The notes under the pieces are model-generated. The model searched no databases. It saw only the letters and a list, made by a program, of their open reading frames with translations, and was not told the DNA's origin. Shown piece by piece: positions 40,542 to 50,595 of a DNA stretch of 64,000 nucleotides (position 1 is its first letter; each line of letters begins with the position of its first letter). Origin of the DNA: Lysobacter soli (lineage in GTDB: Bacteria > Pseudomonadota > Gammaproteobacteria > Xanthomonadales > Xanthomonadaceae); NCBI RefSeq assembly GCF_003382285.1, contig NZ_QTJR01000006.1:214481-278480 (forward strand), given 5' to 3'. A program made the translations under genes and the position numbers.

Positions 40542-41612
40542 ATGACCGCCACGCCCCCGAAGAACGACCGTTTCCTGCGCGCCCTGCGGCGCGAGCCCGT
40601 CGACCGCACGCCCGTGTGGCTGATGCGCCAGGCCGGCCGCTATCTGCCGGAGTACCGCGCCACGCGCGCCGCGGCCGGCAGCTTCCTGGGCATGGCGAAG
40701 AATCCCGAGCTGGCCTGCGAGGTGACGCTGCAACCGCTGCGTCGCTTCCCGCTGGACGCGGCGATCCTGTTCTCCGACATCCTGACCGTGCCCGACGCGA
40801 TGGGCCTGGGGCTGTATTTCGTCGAAGGCGAAGGTCCGAAGTTCGAGCGCCCCGTGCGCACGCACGAGGACATCGCGAAACTCGCCGTGCCCGACATGGA
40901 CCGTGAGCTGCGCTACGTCACCGACGCGGTGCGCACGATCCGTCGCGAACTGGACAACGCCGTGCCGCTGATCGGTTTTTCCGGCAGCCCGTGGACGCTG
41001 GCCTGCTACATGATCGAAGGCGGCGGCAGCGAGAACTTCTCGAAGGTGAAGTCGCTCGCACTGAACGACCCGGCGGCGATGCACCGCCTGCTCGAGGTGG
41101 TGAGCGATGCCGTCATCGCGTACCTCGACGCGCAGCGCCAGGCCGGCGCGCAGGCGCTGCAGGTGTTCGATACGTGGGGCGGCGTGCTGTCGCCGTCGAT
41201 GTATCGCGAGTTTTCGCTGCGCTACCTGAAGAAGATCGCGCAGGCGCTGCCGCGCGGTGAGGACAACACGCCGCTGATCCTGTTCGGCAAGGGCAACGGC
41301 GCGTATCTGGAAGAGCTGGCCGACAGCGGCGCCGAAGGCCTCGGCATCGACTGGACCGTCGGCCTGGGCGATGCCGCACGCCGAACCGGCGGCAAGGTCG
41401 CGTTGCAGGGCAATCTCGACCCGGTGACGCTGTACGCGCAGCCCGACGCGATCCGCCGCGAAGTCGGCCGCGCGCTCGACGACTACGCGCAGGGCAACGG
41501 CGGCTCGCGCGAAGGCCACGTCTTCAACCTGGGCCACGGCATGTCGCCCGACATGAGCCCGGATCACGTCGCCGCTCTGGTGGCGGCGGTGCATGAGTTG
41601 AGCGCGCGGTAA
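40542..41612 (+). CDS. hemE: Uroporphyrinogen decarboxylase
   Basis: Decarboxylates uroporphyrinogen III to coproporphyrinogen III. The 356-aa product has [16 protein letters not shown] (substrate contact), [33 protein letters not shown] and [11 protein letters not shown]. The start at 40542 has an AAGGA ahead; the frame is open well upstream within the WGR-like gene. GATAAT around 40470 may be its -10. Confidence 0.97.
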   Translation: MTATPPKNDRFLRALRREPVDRTPVWLMRQAGRYLPEYRATRAAAGSFLGMAKNPELACEVTLQPLRRFPLDAAILFSDILTVPDAMGLGLYFVEGEGPKFERPVRTHEDIAKLAVPDMDRELRYVTDAVRTIRRELDNAVPLIGFSGSPWTLACYMIEGGGSENFSKVKSLALNDPAAMHRLLEVVSDAVIAYLDAQRQAGAQALQVFDTWGGVLSPSMYREFSLRYLKKIAQALPRGEDNTPLILFGKGNGAYLEELADSGAEGLGIDWTVGLGDAARRTGGKVALQGNLDPVTLYAQPDAIRREVGRALDDYAQGNGGSREGHVFNLGHGMSPDMSPDHVAALVAAVHELSAR

Positions 41613-41638
41613 GGCGATTGCTTGCGCTGATGGCGCGT

Positions 41639-41696
41639 GCGTTGATCGTTTTATGCGTTGATCTTTTTGCGTTGACCGTTTTTCGCGTTGATCGTT
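41639..41696. repeat. Imperfect tandem repeat of about 15 bp (GCGTTGATCGTTTTT)
   Basis: Four consecutive copies of GCGTTGATCGTTTT-like sequence with changes, starting 26 bp after the hemE stop. T-rich and lower in GC than its surroundings. It may act as a termination zone. Confidence 0.7.
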
Positions 41697-41730
41697 CGAG
41701 GCGTGACGCTGCGCCGCTAGCGCCGCTTTG

Positions 41731-42024
41731 AGCCCCTCTCCCACCGGGAGAGGGGTTGGGGTGAGGGGCAACGAAGGTGCGGCGCTCAACAGCCAATGCA
41801 CGGAAAAACTGCGCTGTTGCTTTTCAACGATCTCGCGACCATCAAAATGGATTCCAGCTTTCGCTGGAATGACGGTGCTCTAGCCCCTCTCCCACCGGGA
41901 GAGGGGTTGGGGTGAGGGGCAACGAAGGTGCGGCGCTCACTAGCCAGTGCAGGGAAAAACTGCGGTGTCGCTTTGCTGGATCTCGCCAAGATCAAGATGG
42001 ATTCCAGCTTTCGCTGGAATGACG
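41731..42024. repeat. Tandem duplication of a unit of about 144 bp
   Basis: Two adjacent copies (41731-41874 and 41882-42024) each contain an R1 palindrome, the same spacer starting CAACGAAGGTGCGGCGCTCA, then GGATTCCAGC-tttc-GCTGGAATGACG. The copies differ at scattered bases in the spacer, so the duplication is not recent. This fills most of the 526-bp gap between hemE and the large kinase; no gene is seen. Confidence 0.85.
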
Positions 42025-42096
42025 AAGTCGTGGCTCGCCCGCTGCGCAGTGCCCCAACGCTGAGGGCCTAGGTTCCGGCCTTCGCCGGGATGACGG
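41988..42096. repeat. Bipartite palindromic repeat unit (type X), copy 2
   Basis: AAGATCAAGATGG start, palindrome ATTCCAGC/GCTGGAAT, a 46-bp middle with CAGTGCCCCAACG, then the second palindrome TTCCGGC-cttc-GCCGGGATGACGG. Its first half overlaps the second unit of the tandem duplication. Confidence 0.75.
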
Positions 42097-42138
42097 TGTA
42101 GAAGAGGGCGTCGGGCCGTCGGCGCTGGTGTGGAAACC

Positions 42139-45100
42139 CTACGCCATCTCCACCCGCGGAACGCCCTGCAGCAGCGCGGCCAGCATCGCGCCGGTCACCG
42201 GCTTGCGCAGGAAGCCCTGGAAACCCGAGGCCATCGCCTGCGGTTCTGCGTCGGCGTCGGCGCGGGCGGTGATCGCCAGCAGCGGCCGGTCGAAGCCCTG
42301 CATCCGCAGGTGCGAGGCGAGCGCGAGGCCGTCCATGCCGGGCAGGTCCAGATCAAGCAGCGCCGCGTCGAAGGTCCCGGTCGCCGATTCGGCAAGCGCA
42401 GCCAACGCATGCGAGACATGCGTGACGCGGTGGCCCTGCGCGCGCAGCAGGCCGCAGATCACCTCGGCCACCGTCGGATCGTCTTCCACCAGCAGCAACG
42501 TCAGCGGGCCGCCGCGCGAGTCGAGCAGCGCCTTCGCGTCATCGTGGGTTCCGGGCACGACCGCGTGCGGCAACGGCAGCACGACGATGAAGCGCGCGCC
42601 TTCGCCGGGGGCGCTCTCCAGTTCGATGGAGCCGCCCATTTCCGCCGAGAGTTCCTGGCAGATCGCCAGGCCCAGCCCGCTGCCGCCGTAACGCGCGGCC
42701 GTGCGCGCGCCCTCGGCCTGTTCGAAGCGGCGGAACAGGCGCGCCTGTTGTTCGCGACTCAGGCCCGGGCCCGTATCGATCACCTCGAAACGCACGCCGC
42801 GGGGCGACAGCGCGCCCACGCGCAGTTCGACGCCGCCGCGCTCGGTGAACTTGATCGCGTTGGCGAGCAGGTTCAGCAGGATCTGGCACACGCGGCTCGC
42901 ATCGCCTCGCATGCCGGCCGGCGCGTCGTCGTCCACGATGACGCGGAACGCCAGTCCTTTCTGCTTCGCCAACGGCGCCATCAGCGTCGTCGCCTCGTCT
43001 ACGACGTCGCGAAGATCGAACGGCTCGTCGGCCAGTTCCAGGCGGCCGGATTCGATGCGCGCCAGGTCGAGCGCGTCGTTCACCAGCCGCAGCAGGTGGC
43101 GGCCGGCGCGACGGATCGACTCGACGTGGCTGCGCTGCTGCCCGTCCAGTGGCGTGTCGAGTAGCAGCTCGCTCATGCCCAGCACGCCCGTCATCGGCGT
43201 GCGCACTTCGTGGCCGAGCGTGGCGAGGAAGCGCGTCTTGGCGAGCGAGGCCTGTTCGGCGAACTCGCGTTCGCGCTCGGACAACTGCCATGCGTGGCGC
43301 CGCTTGAGGCGGCGACGGTACGCGTCGGCGCTCCACCAGCCCACCGCGACGACGATGCCGGCGAAAGCGGTCATCGCGATCCACGTCTGCCACCACGGCG
43401 GCTGCACGCTGACGGACAGCGTCTGCGGTGGCGACCAGATGTTGTCGGCCGCGCGCGCGACGATCTGCAGCGTGTAGTCGCCGGGATCGAGCTGCGAATA
43501 GACGCGTTCGCCCGTGGAATCGACGTCGACCCAGTCGGCGTCGTAACCGCGCAGGCGGAAGCGGAACGCGTGGTTGCGCGCATCGTTGAACGACAGCAGT
43601 CGCGCGACCACGCGCAGGTCGCGGTCGCCGGGCTTGAGCACGATCGGCTGCGAGGCATCCAGCGGCGTGCGCAGGTCGGCGCGGCTCACGTCGACGCTCT
43701 GCACCAGCAGGCGCGGCGGCTCCACCGAGGGATGCACGTCGGCCGGCGCGAACATCACCAGGCCATCGGGCGAACCGACCAGGATGCGGTCGCGATCGCG
43801 CGTCATCACCGGCCGGCTCGGGAATTCCTGGTTGGACAGGCCATCGCGCACGCCGTATACGCGCACGACGCGGCGCTTGGGCTCCACGCGCAGCAGCCCG
43901 CGCACCGTGGTGGCCCACACCACGCCGTCGGGATCCACCGCGAGTCCGTTGAGCGCGACCTCCGGCATGCCCGCGAGGCGATCCAGCCGTTCCACGCGCG
44001 TGAGCTTGTCGCCGTCCCAGCGATAGGCTTCCAGCACGCCCAGGCGCGCGATCCACATGCGATCGCGACCTTCCTGCGCGAAGCTGAGGATCGTGCCCGA
44101 CGGCGCGCCCGGCACCGGGACGAAGCGCCGCGCGGTGTAATCCCATTGCGACAGGCCGTCCGACCACGCCAGCCACAGCGCGCCATTGGGGCCCACGCCG
44201 ATCTGCTGGATCGTGCCGCCTTCCGGCGGACCGCGCAGGTCGCCGGGAACGATCGATTCGATGCGCACGCCCTCGGCCGTTCGTGCCTGAACCTCGCCGC
44301 CCTGCCCCGCGGTCCAGACCAGCCCGTCCGGCGTCTGCGCGAGATAGCTGGACCCGCTCGGGACCGGGTCTCGTTCGTCGTGCGCCGTCCAGCGGCGCGC
44401 GTGTCCCGTCCGCGGATCCAGCCGCACCAGGCCGTCGTGGTAGCTCATCCATACATATCCCGCGCGGCCTTCGAGCACGGAGTAGACGATGTAGCCCTCG
44501 CTGAAATCGCGCGCGACGTGCGTCACCGCGCCGGTGCGCGGATCGAAGCGGTCCAGCACGCCGCCGGTGCCGACCAGCCACATGCTGCCGTCGCTGCTGG
44601 GTGCGATGCCGTGGACGGCGGCGTTGCCCAGCGACGCGGGATCGTCCACCTGCCGCGAATACAGCGCGAACTGGCGCCAGTTCGCCGGCAGGTACCACAG
44701 GCCGTTGCCGGCGCTGCCGAACCACACGCCGCCTTCGCGATCTTCCAGCGACGAGGTCCACGACGGACGCACGATGCCCTGCGAGGACGCGCTGAACAAC
44801 GGCACGTTCTGCAGCCGGCCGTTCTGCTCGATCCCCATGCCTTGCGGCGTGTCGAACCAGTACTGCCCGGCGCGGTCGCGCACGAGGATGTCCAGCACCG
44901 TCGCGCCTTCGCCCAATGCGCGGAAAGGCGTCGCGTCGAAGCGACCGTCGCGCCCGCGCGTGCCGACGCCGCGCGGCGTGCCGAACCACAGCGTGCCGTC
45001 GGGCTGCACGCCGATGGAATTGATCACCGGCGAGCCGAAGGTCGACGGCGGCACGCGATCGAAGTCGCGACCGTTCCAGCGCGCGGCACCATCGCGCGTG

Positions 45101-45675
45101 GCGATCCACAGATCGCCATCGGGCGTGGTGCGCAGCTGGCTGACTTCCAGGCTCGGCAGGCTGCGCGCGTCGTCGGGTCGGGGCACGAAACGCTGCACGC
45201 GACCGTCGGGATCCAGGCGATGCAGGCCCGCCGACGCGGTCCCGAACCAGATCGCGCCATCGGGCGTGGAGGTCACCGACCACACGTTGTCGCTGCCGAT
45301 GCCGGGCGTGTTGTGCGAGTCGTAATGGCGGAACGTGCGACGGTCGGTGTCGAGCATCGCCAGGCCCGCCTGGCTGGTGCCGACCCAGATGCGGTTCCGC
45401 GCGTCGACGTGCACCGACCAGAGGTAGTTGTCGAGCAGGCCATCGCCGGCGCGCCAGATCCGGAAGGTGATGCCGTCGTAGCGCGCGAGGCCGTCGCTGG
45501 TGGCGATCCACAGGTAGCCGCTCTGGTCCTCGGCGATGCCGTTGATGCTGTTGGACGGCAGGCCGTCGGCGACCGTGAGCTGCCGCGGGCGCGGGATCGC
45601 GGGACTGGCCCACGCGACCGACCAGGCGGCATGGCACACGGCGCACAACAGCAGCGCCCACAGCAAACGGATCAT
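42139..45675 (-). CDS. Hybrid two-component system (Reg_prop beta-propeller, Y_Y_Y, HisKA, HATPase, REC)
   Basis: A 1178-aa sensor of the kind known for polysaccharide sensing. Signal peptide (ends AWASP), about 14 periplasmic propeller repeats with the IWFGT / LWIATRDG signature (about 35-640), a Y_Y_Y beta-domain (about 665-745), one membrane helix (about 762-785), HisKA with GHEVRTPM (His822), HATPase, and a C-terminal receiver with Asp1108 in LLDLDLP. It lacks the AraC-type output of classical HTCS proteins, so it needs a partner regulator. No polysaccharide locus is adjacent; the nearest carbohydrate gene is the chitinase 8 kb away. Confidence 0.93.
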   Translation of the reverse strand: MIRLLWALLLCAVCHAAWSVAWASPAIPRPRQLTVADGLPSNSINGIAEDQSGYLWIATSDGLARYDGITFRIWRAGDGLLDNYLWSVHVDARNRIWVGTSQAGLAMLDTDRRTFRHYDSHNTPGIGSDNVWSVTSTPDGAIWFGTASAGLHRLDPDGRVQRFVPRPDDARSLPSLEVSQLRTTPDGDLWIATRDGAARWNGRDFDRVPPSTFGSPVINSIGVQPDGTLWFGTPRGVGTRGRDGRFDATPFRALGEGATVLDILVRDRAGQYWFDTPQGMGIEQNGRLQNVPLFSASSQGIVRPSWTSSLEDREGGVWFGSAGNGLWYLPANWRQFALYSRQVDDPASLGNAAVHGIAPSSDGSMWLVGTGGVLDRFDPRTGAVTHVARDFSEGYIVYSVLEGRAGYVWMSYHDGLVRLDPRTGHARRWTAHDERDPVPSGSSYLAQTPDGLVWTAGQGGEVQARTAEGVRIESIVPGDLRGPPEGGTIQQIGVGPNGALWLAWSDGLSQWDYTARRFVPVPGAPSGTILSFAQEGRDRMWIARLGVLEAYRWDGDKLTRVERLDRLAGMPEVALNGLAVDPDGVVWATTVRGLLRVEPKRRVVRVYGVRDGLSNQEFPSRPVMTRDRDRILVGSPDGLVMFAPADVHPSVEPPRLLVQSVDVSRADLRTPLDASQPIVLKPGDRDLRVVARLLSFNDARNHAFRFRLRGYDADWVDVDSTGERVYSQLDPGDYTLQIVARAADNIWSPPQTLSVSVQPPWWQTWIAMTAFAGIVVAVGWWSADAYRRRLKRRHAWQLSEREREFAEQASLAKTRFLATLGHEVRTPMTGVLGMSELLLDTPLDGQQRSHVESIRRAGRHLLRLVNDALDLARIESGRLELADEPFDLRDVVDEATTLMAPLAKQKGLAFRVIVDDDAPAGMRGDASRVCQILLNLLANAIKFTERGGVELRVGALSPRGVRFEVIDTGPGLSREQQARLFRRFEQAEGARTAARYGGSGLGLAICQELSAEMGGSIELESAPGEGARFIVVLPLPHAVVPGTHDDAKALLDSRGGPLTLLLVEDDPTVAEVICGLLRAQGHRVTHVSHALAALAESATGTFDAALLDLDLPGMDGLALASHLRMQGFDRPLLAITARADADAEPQAMASGFQGFLRKPVTGAMLAALLQGVPRVEMA

Positions 45676-45857
45676 CGAATTCCCCTGTCTCTACAGGTGC
45701 ACGTCTTACGTGGGTCGGGCGGGATCGGCAAGGGGAATGGCCCTTTTCCGGCCGTCCCGGGCCGCCTCCGCGGCTGCAACGGTTCGTTACGCCACTCGCC
45801 CGCCCTGTTCACCCGGCTGCGCCTAGAATCCCGGCATCGTCCACGCCGGAGAGCCCG

Positions 45858-46601
45858 ATGCCCGACCGCCCCGCTCCGGCGCGGAAGCCTCCCGCCCTCC
45901 GACCGCCGTATCGCGCCGCATGGCTCGTCCTCGCCGCGCTGTGCGTGGTGCCGGCCGCCCAGGCGTTCGAGCCCGAGACCTACGCGATCGACCCGGTCCA
46001 CACGCGGGTACTGTTAGCGATCGACCACGCCGGGTTTTCGAAGGCGATGGGCACCGTTTCGGGCAGCACCGGCACGCTGGTGTTCGATCGCGACGACTGG
46101 GCCAGCGCGCGTCTGGACGTACGCGTGCCGCTGGAGCGCCTGGACCTCGGCGACGCGAAATGGAACGACGCGGTGCGCGCCACCAACCTGCTCGATACGA
46201 AGCGCCATCCCGACGCGCATTTCGTCTCGACGAAGATCGAACCGGCCGACGCCGACCATGCGAAGGTCTGCGGCGATCTAACCCTTCGCGGCGTCACGAA
46301 GCCCCTGTGCATGGATGTGACGTTCAACGCGCTCAAGCGCCATCCGCTGCCGCCGTTCCGCCGCACCGCGGGGTTTTCGGCGACCGCAACGCTCAGCCGC
46401 AGCGCGTTCGGCATGAGCGCGTGGCCCTCGGTCATCGGCGATCAGGTCGAACTTCGCATCGAGGCCGAAGCCGAACGAGCGCGCAACGGAACCGATGCGC
46501 AGCAGGCGCCGGAACCGACGGAACCCCCCTCGTCGCCGGAAACGCCCGTCGGATCGCAACCCGAAACCCCGCCCGAAACCCAACCCGAGCCCACGCCATG
46601 A
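45858..46601 (+). CDS. YceI-family periplasmic protein with Pro/Glu tail
   Basis: A 247-aa protein: membrane/signal segment (about 20-36), then a YceI lipocalin-like domain, TYAIDPVHTRVLLAIDHAGFSKAMGTV to VIGDQVELRIEAE. YceI folds bind isoprenoid chains such as octaprenyl species. The last 40 residues are an acidic Pro/Glu/Thr tail not found in typical YceI. GGAGAG precedes the ATG, and a TAGAAT box (45824-45829) lies 28 bp upstream. The stop overlaps the cytochrome b561 start. Confidence 0.87.
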   Translation: MPDRPAPARKPPALRPPYRAAWLVLAALCVVPAAQAFEPETYAIDPVHTRVLLAIDHAGFSKAMGTVSGSTGTLVFDRDDWASARLDVRVPLERLDLGDAKWNDAVRATNLLDTKRHPDAHFVSTKIEPADADHAKVCGDLTLRGVTKPLCMDVTFNALKRHPLPPFRRTAGFSATATLSRSAFGMSAWPSVIGDQVELRIEAEAERARNGTDAQQAPEPTEPPSSPETPVGSQPETPPETQPEPTP

Positions 46602-47191
46602 TGTTGAGAAATTCCGCCGACCGTTGGGGTCCCGTCAGCCAGCTGCTGCATTGGCTGATCGTGCTGCTGATCCTCGGGCTCGGCGTGGTCGGCCTGGTCA
46701 TGGTCGAACTGCCGAAATCGCCGCGCTGGTTCTGGGTCTACGACCTGCACAAGTCTTTCGGCCTGACGGTGCTGGCGCTCGTGGTCGTGCGACTGCTGTG
46801 GCGCTGGTTCGCCGGCGCGCCGAAACCGGTGGCCGGCACGCCGCGCGTGCAGGAACGCGTGGCGACGATCACGCACGTGCTGTTGTACGTGCTGACCTTC
46901 GCCGTGCCGTTGTCGGGCTGGATCTACGATTCGCTGAGCGGCCTGCGTCCGCTGCGCTGGTTCGGCCAGTTCAAGGTGCCCAAGCTCGCCGATCCGAGCC
47001 AGACGCTCGCGCCGGTCATGCGCGACACGCACGAATGGCTGTTCTGGGCACTGATCGCGCTGGTCGCGGTGCACGCGGCGGCGGCGTTCTACCACCACCT
47101 GTTCCAGCACGACGACACGCTCGCGCGCATGCTGCCGCGCCGTCGTCGCGCGGCCTCCCCCGATCCGTCCCCCGTTCCGGAGATCCATTGA
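46598..47191 (+). CDS. Cytochrome b561 family protein
   Basis: A 197-aa four-helix diheme membrane protein of the CybB type: WGPVSQLLHWLIVLLILGLGVV (first heme His), YDLHKSFGLTVLALVVVRLLWR, ITHVLLYVLTFAVPLSGW and DTHEWLFWALIALVAVHAAAAFYHHLF. It moves electrons between quinol and periplasmic acceptors. It lies between two YceI genes with overlapping stops and starts; the YceI-b561 pairing is widespread and suggests quinone- or lipid-linked redox chemistry. Confidence 0.9.
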   Translation: MMLRNSADRWGPVSQLLHWLIVLLILGLGVVGLVMVELPKSPRWFWVYDLHKSFGLTVLALVVVRLLWRWFAGAPKPVAGTPRVQERVATITHVLLYVLTFAVPLSGWIYDSLSGLRPLRWFGQFKVPKLADPSQTLAPVMRDTHEWLFWALIALVAVHAAAAFYHHLFQHDDTLARMLPRRRRAASPDPSPVPEIH

Positions 47192-47760
47192 TGTCTACCA
47201 AGCCCGTCCTGCTGGCGCCCGCCCTGCTGGCGACCGCGCTGGCCGCGTTCGCCCTTCCCGCCGTCGCCGCCGATTACGTGCAGGCCGCAGGCTCGTCGCT
47301 GACCTTCGCGAGCAAGTACGAAGGCGAAGTGTTCACCGGCAAGATCCCGGGCTTCGCGACGAAGCTGAGCTTCGATCCGGCGAAGCTGGCGACCTCCAAA
47401 CTCGACGTGGCCATTCCGCTCGCCGGTGCCAGCACCGCCAACAGCGATCGCGACGACACGCTGCGCGGCGCGGATTTCTTCTCGATCGCCAAGTTCCCGC
47501 AGGCACGCTACACCGCGACGAAGTTCCGCAGCCTCGGCGGCAACCAGTACGCCGCCGACGGCACGCTGACCCTGCGCGGCGTCGCCAAGCCGGTGACGCT
47601 GACCTTCACCTGGACCCCCGGCGCGCAGCCGGTGCTGAGCGGCAAGGCCACGGTGAAGCGACTGGACTTCGGCGTCGGCGGCGGCGACTGGGCCGATACC
47701 GCGCTGATCCCGAATGAAGTCGCGGTGAGCACGAAGGTGGTATTCGCGCCGGCGAAGTAA
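47191..47760 (+). CDS. YceI-family periplasmic protein
   Basis: A 189-aa exported YceI protein: signal peptide (ends AVAA-DYV), a single lipocalin-like domain with SSLTFASKYEGEVFTGKIPGF and ADGTLTLRGVAKPVTLTFTW. It overlaps the cytochrome b561 stop by one base. It is a closer match to the standard YceI length than the first gene of this operon, which carries an extra tail. Confidence 0.9.
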   Translation: MSTKPVLLAPALLATALAAFALPAVAADYVQAAGSSLTFASKYEGEVFTGKIPGFATKLSFDPAKLATSKLDVAIPLAGASTANSDRDDTLRGADFFSIAKFPQARYTATKFRSLGGNQYAADGTLTLRGVAKPVTLTFTWTPGAQPVLSGKATVKRLDFGVGGGDWADTALIPNEVAVSTKVVFAPAK

Positions 47761-47851
47761 CGCGCCTGTTGCGGCATCGGGATATGAATCGGCGAAGGAC
47801 GTAACTGCGCCGGTTTCCGGGTGCGCTTCGCTCGTCCGGCTACAAGAGCTG

Positions 47852-47932
47852 CCCTCACCCCAACCCCTCTCCCGCACGCGGGAGAGGGGCTACGCGACGT
47901 ACTCGCCGTCATTCCAGCGAAAGCTGGAATCC
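47852..47932. repeat. Left flank of mosaic element A: inverted R1 and inverted dRS3-like palindromes
   Basis: An inverted R1 module (47852-47890), then 16 bp, then inverted CGTCATTCCAGC/GCTGGAATCC (47907-47932). The hexanucleotide array begins 8 bp later. Together they open a repeat mosaic that fills the 789-bp gap between the YceI operon and the glutaredoxin-like gene. Confidence 0.8.
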
Positions 47933-47934
47933 AC

Positions 47935-48352
<418 letters not shown>

Positions 48353-48486
48353 AAGAGCAACGGCAGCGGCAGCGGCAAGATCAAGATGGATTCCAGCTTT
48401 CGCTGGAATGACGGTGGGGTGGGTCACCGACGCGAGAGTGCCCGAACGATGCGGGTCTGGATCCCGGCTTTCGCCGGGATGACGGG
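48353..48486. repeat. Right flank of mosaic element A: GAGCAA-type microsatellite and X unit (copy 3)
   Basis: Hexanucleotides GAGCAA, GAGCAA, CGGCAG, CGGCAG, CGGCAA, GATCAA (from 48349), which are near reverse complements of the left array, then an X unit from 48377: ATTCCAGC/GCTGGAAT, the middle GAGAGTGCCCGAACGATGC, and ATCCCGGC/GCCGGGAT with GACGGG. Confidence 0.8.
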
Positions 48487-48549
48487 TAACGTGCAACGCG
48501 TCGGTTAAGCCTGATTCAAAAAAAGGCGACTACGCCCCCGCAAGAACGA

Positions 48550-48804
48550 CTACGCGCCCGCAAGAAACCGCGACACCGCCGCAACGTCGAACGGCCAGTC
48601 CAGTTCAATCCCGCGCGTCTCGTCGCGCAGCACCGGCACGCGTACCCCGTAGCGCGACTCCAGCGCATCGTTGTCGTCGATGAACACGCTCTCGAACTCC
48701 GGCGCCCGCGCCAACGCGAGCACCTCCAGCGCCAGGTCGCACAAATGGCAATCGTCGCGCTGGAACAGCGTCAGCGGGGGTGCGACGGCGGGCACGTCCT
48801 GCAT
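48550..48804 (-). CDS. Glutaredoxin-like protein (DUF836)
   Basis: An 84-aa thioredoxin-fold protein: [19 protein letters not shown] carries a CxxC (CHLC) active site, and [10 protein letters not shown] is the cis-Pro region. DUF836 members are small disulfide or glutaredoxin-like proteins of unsettled partner. The start at 48804 (MQDVPAV) is chosen since the fold begins there; the frame extends 24 codons upstream towards the sdaA promoter region. Confidence 0.82.
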   Translation of the reverse strand: MQDVPAVAPPLTLFQRDDCHLCDLALEVLALARAPEFESVFIDDNDALESRYGVRVPVLRDETRGIELDWPFDVAAVSRFLAGA

Positions 48805-48908
48805 CGCAATGCGCCGGAGTATGGCGGGGCGGGCCCCGCGGGCCGCGTAGAATAGCGGGAATTCCGGCGCTGCCATCGTGCGCGTCGTGCCCTCTTCCGG
48901 AGCAGTAC

Positions 48909-50306
48909 GTGGCCGTCAGCAGTTTCGACCTCTTCAAGATCGGCATCGGGCCGAGTTCGTCCCACACCGTCGGCCCGATGCGCGCGGCCGCGCGTTTCGT
49001 GCAGCGCTGGCTGCTTGAAGGCGGCAACGGCGAGGGCAGCGACCTCGCGCGCACCTCGCGCGTGCGCGCCGAGGTGTTCGGCTCGCTGGCCCTCACCGGT
49101 CGCGGCCACGGCACCGACAAGGCGGTGCTGATGGGACTGGAAGGCCACCTTCCCAACGAGATCGACCCGGACCTGATTCCGGCCGCGCTCGAACGCATCC
49201 GCAGCAGCAAGCGGATCCGCCTGTTCGATCGCCACGAGATCGGCTTCGACGAGAAGCACGACCTCATCATGAACAAGCGCCAGAAGCTGCCGTTCCACAC
49301 CAACGGCATGCGCTTCACTGCGTTCGACGCCGAAGGCAACGTGATCGCGACGCGCGATTACTACTCCGTCGGCGGCGGCTTCGTGGTGAACCAGGACGAG
49401 GCGGCCGAAGACCGCATCGTCGCCGACACCACCGAACTGCCGCATCCGTTCCGCTCCGGCGACGAACTGCTGGCGCGCAGTCGCGACAGCGGCCTGAGCA
49501 TCGCGCAACTGATGTACGCCAACGAGCAGGTGTGGCGCACGCCGGAGCAGATCGACGCGGGCCTGGACGAGATCTGGAACGCGATGCAGGCGTGCGTCGC
49601 GCGCGGCATCCGCGAGAAGGGCACGCTGCCGGGCGGACTGCACGTGTCGCGTCGCGCGCCGGCGCTGCACAACGAACTCGCTTCGCGTCCGGAAGCGGCG
49701 ATGCGCGACCCGCTCACCACGCTGGACTGGGTGAACCTCTACGCGCTGGCGGTGAACGAAGAGAACGCCGCGGGCGGACGCGTCGTCACCGCACCGACCA
49801 ACGGTGCGGCCGGCATCATCCCGGCGGTGCTGCATTACTACGACCGCTTCTGCCCGGGCGCGAACATCCAGGGCGTGCGCACGTTCCTGCTGACCGCTGC
49901 GGCGGTGGGCATCCTCTACAAGGAAAACGCGAGCATCTCCGGCGCCGAAGTCGGCTGCCAGGGCGAAGTCGGCGTCGCATGTTCGATGGCGGCGGCGGGT
50001 TTGACGGCGGCGATCGGCGGCACGTCCAGCCAGATCGAGAACGCCGCGGAAATCGGCATGGAACACAACCTCGGCCTGACGTGCGATCCGATCGGCGGCC
50101 TGGTGCAGATCCCGTGCATCGAGCGCAATGCCATGGGCGCGGTGAAGGCCATCAACGCCAGCCGCATGGCGATGCGCGGCGACGGCAAGCACAAGGTCTC
50201 GCTCGACAAGGTCATCAAGACCATGCGCGATACCGGCCGCGACATGCAGGACAAGTACAAGGAAACCTCGCGCGGCGGTCTCGCGGTGAACGTCATCGAG
50301 TGCTGA
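48909..50306 (+). CDS. sdaA: L-serine ammonia-lyase, iron-sulfur type
   Basis: Deaminates serine to pyruvate with a [4Fe-4S] cluster. The 465-aa single-chain type I enzyme has the N-terminal beta domain ([25 protein letters not shown]) and the catalytic alpha domain with cluster cysteines in [16 protein letters not shown] and [16 protein letters not shown], plus [15 protein letters not shown]. It starts with GTG; a CCGGAG lies 7 bases ahead, and upstream sequence has no homology. Confidence 0.95.
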   Translation: MAVSSFDLFKIGIGPSSSHTVGPMRAAARFVQRWLLEGGNGEGSDLARTSRVRAEVFGSLALTGRGHGTDKAVLMGLEGHLPNEIDPDLIPAALERIRSSKRIRLFDRHEIGFDEKHDLIMNKRQKLPFHTNGMRFTAFDAEGNVIATRDYYSVGGGFVVNQDEAAEDRIVADTTELPHPFRSGDELLARSRDSGLSIAQLMYANEQVWRTPEQIDAGLDEIWNAMQACVARGIREKGTLPGGLHVSRRAPALHNELASRPEAAMRDPLTTLDWVNLYALAVNEENAAGGRVVTAPTNGAAGIIPAVLHYYDRFCPGANIQGVRTFLLTAAAVGILYKENASISGAEVGCQGEVGVACSMAAAGLTAAIGGTSSQIENAAEIGMEHNLGLTCDPIGGLVQIPCIERNAMGAVKAINASRMAMRGDGKHKVSLDKVIKTMRDTGRDMQDKYKETSRGGLAVNVIEC

Positions 50307-50327
50307 TACGTCCTCCTTCGTGCACGC

Positions 50328-50358
50328 AACGGGCCGCACAAGCGGCCCGTTTGTTTTT
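50328..50358 (+). terminator. Intrinsic terminator after sdaA
   Basis: AACGGGCCGC / GCGGCCCGTT, a 10-bp perfect stem with an ACAA loop, followed by TGTTTTT. It lies 22 bp after the stop and is a strong rho-independent signal. Confidence 0.9.
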
Positions 50359-50423
50359 CGGCGTCTTGATGATGGCTGCCTGAGCGCCGAGGTGCGCTTC
50401 GACCTTCCGGGTGCAAAAGCTGT

Positions 50424-50461
50424 CCTCACCCCAACCCCTCTCCCGCACGCGGGAGAGGGGC
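50424..50461. repeat. R1 palindromic repeat, inverted
   Basis: CCTCACCCCAACCCCTCTCCC, loop, GGGAGAGGGGC in outline (written here in parts): CCTCACCCC, AACCCCTCTCCC, CGCACG, GGAGAGGGGC. It sits in the 289-bp gap between sdaA and the GGDEF-EAL gene, after the sdaA terminator. Confidence 0.85.
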
Positions 50462-50595
50462 TACAGGCACGTCGCCCTTGTCGGCCAACCACCCCACCCC
50501 GCCCAACGAACCGCCAACTTCCGCCCTAAAGTTCCCCCGAACCCGGCCGATAGGCATTGAGACCATCGGTCTGCTTCTCTGGGGAGGGGAGCGGC

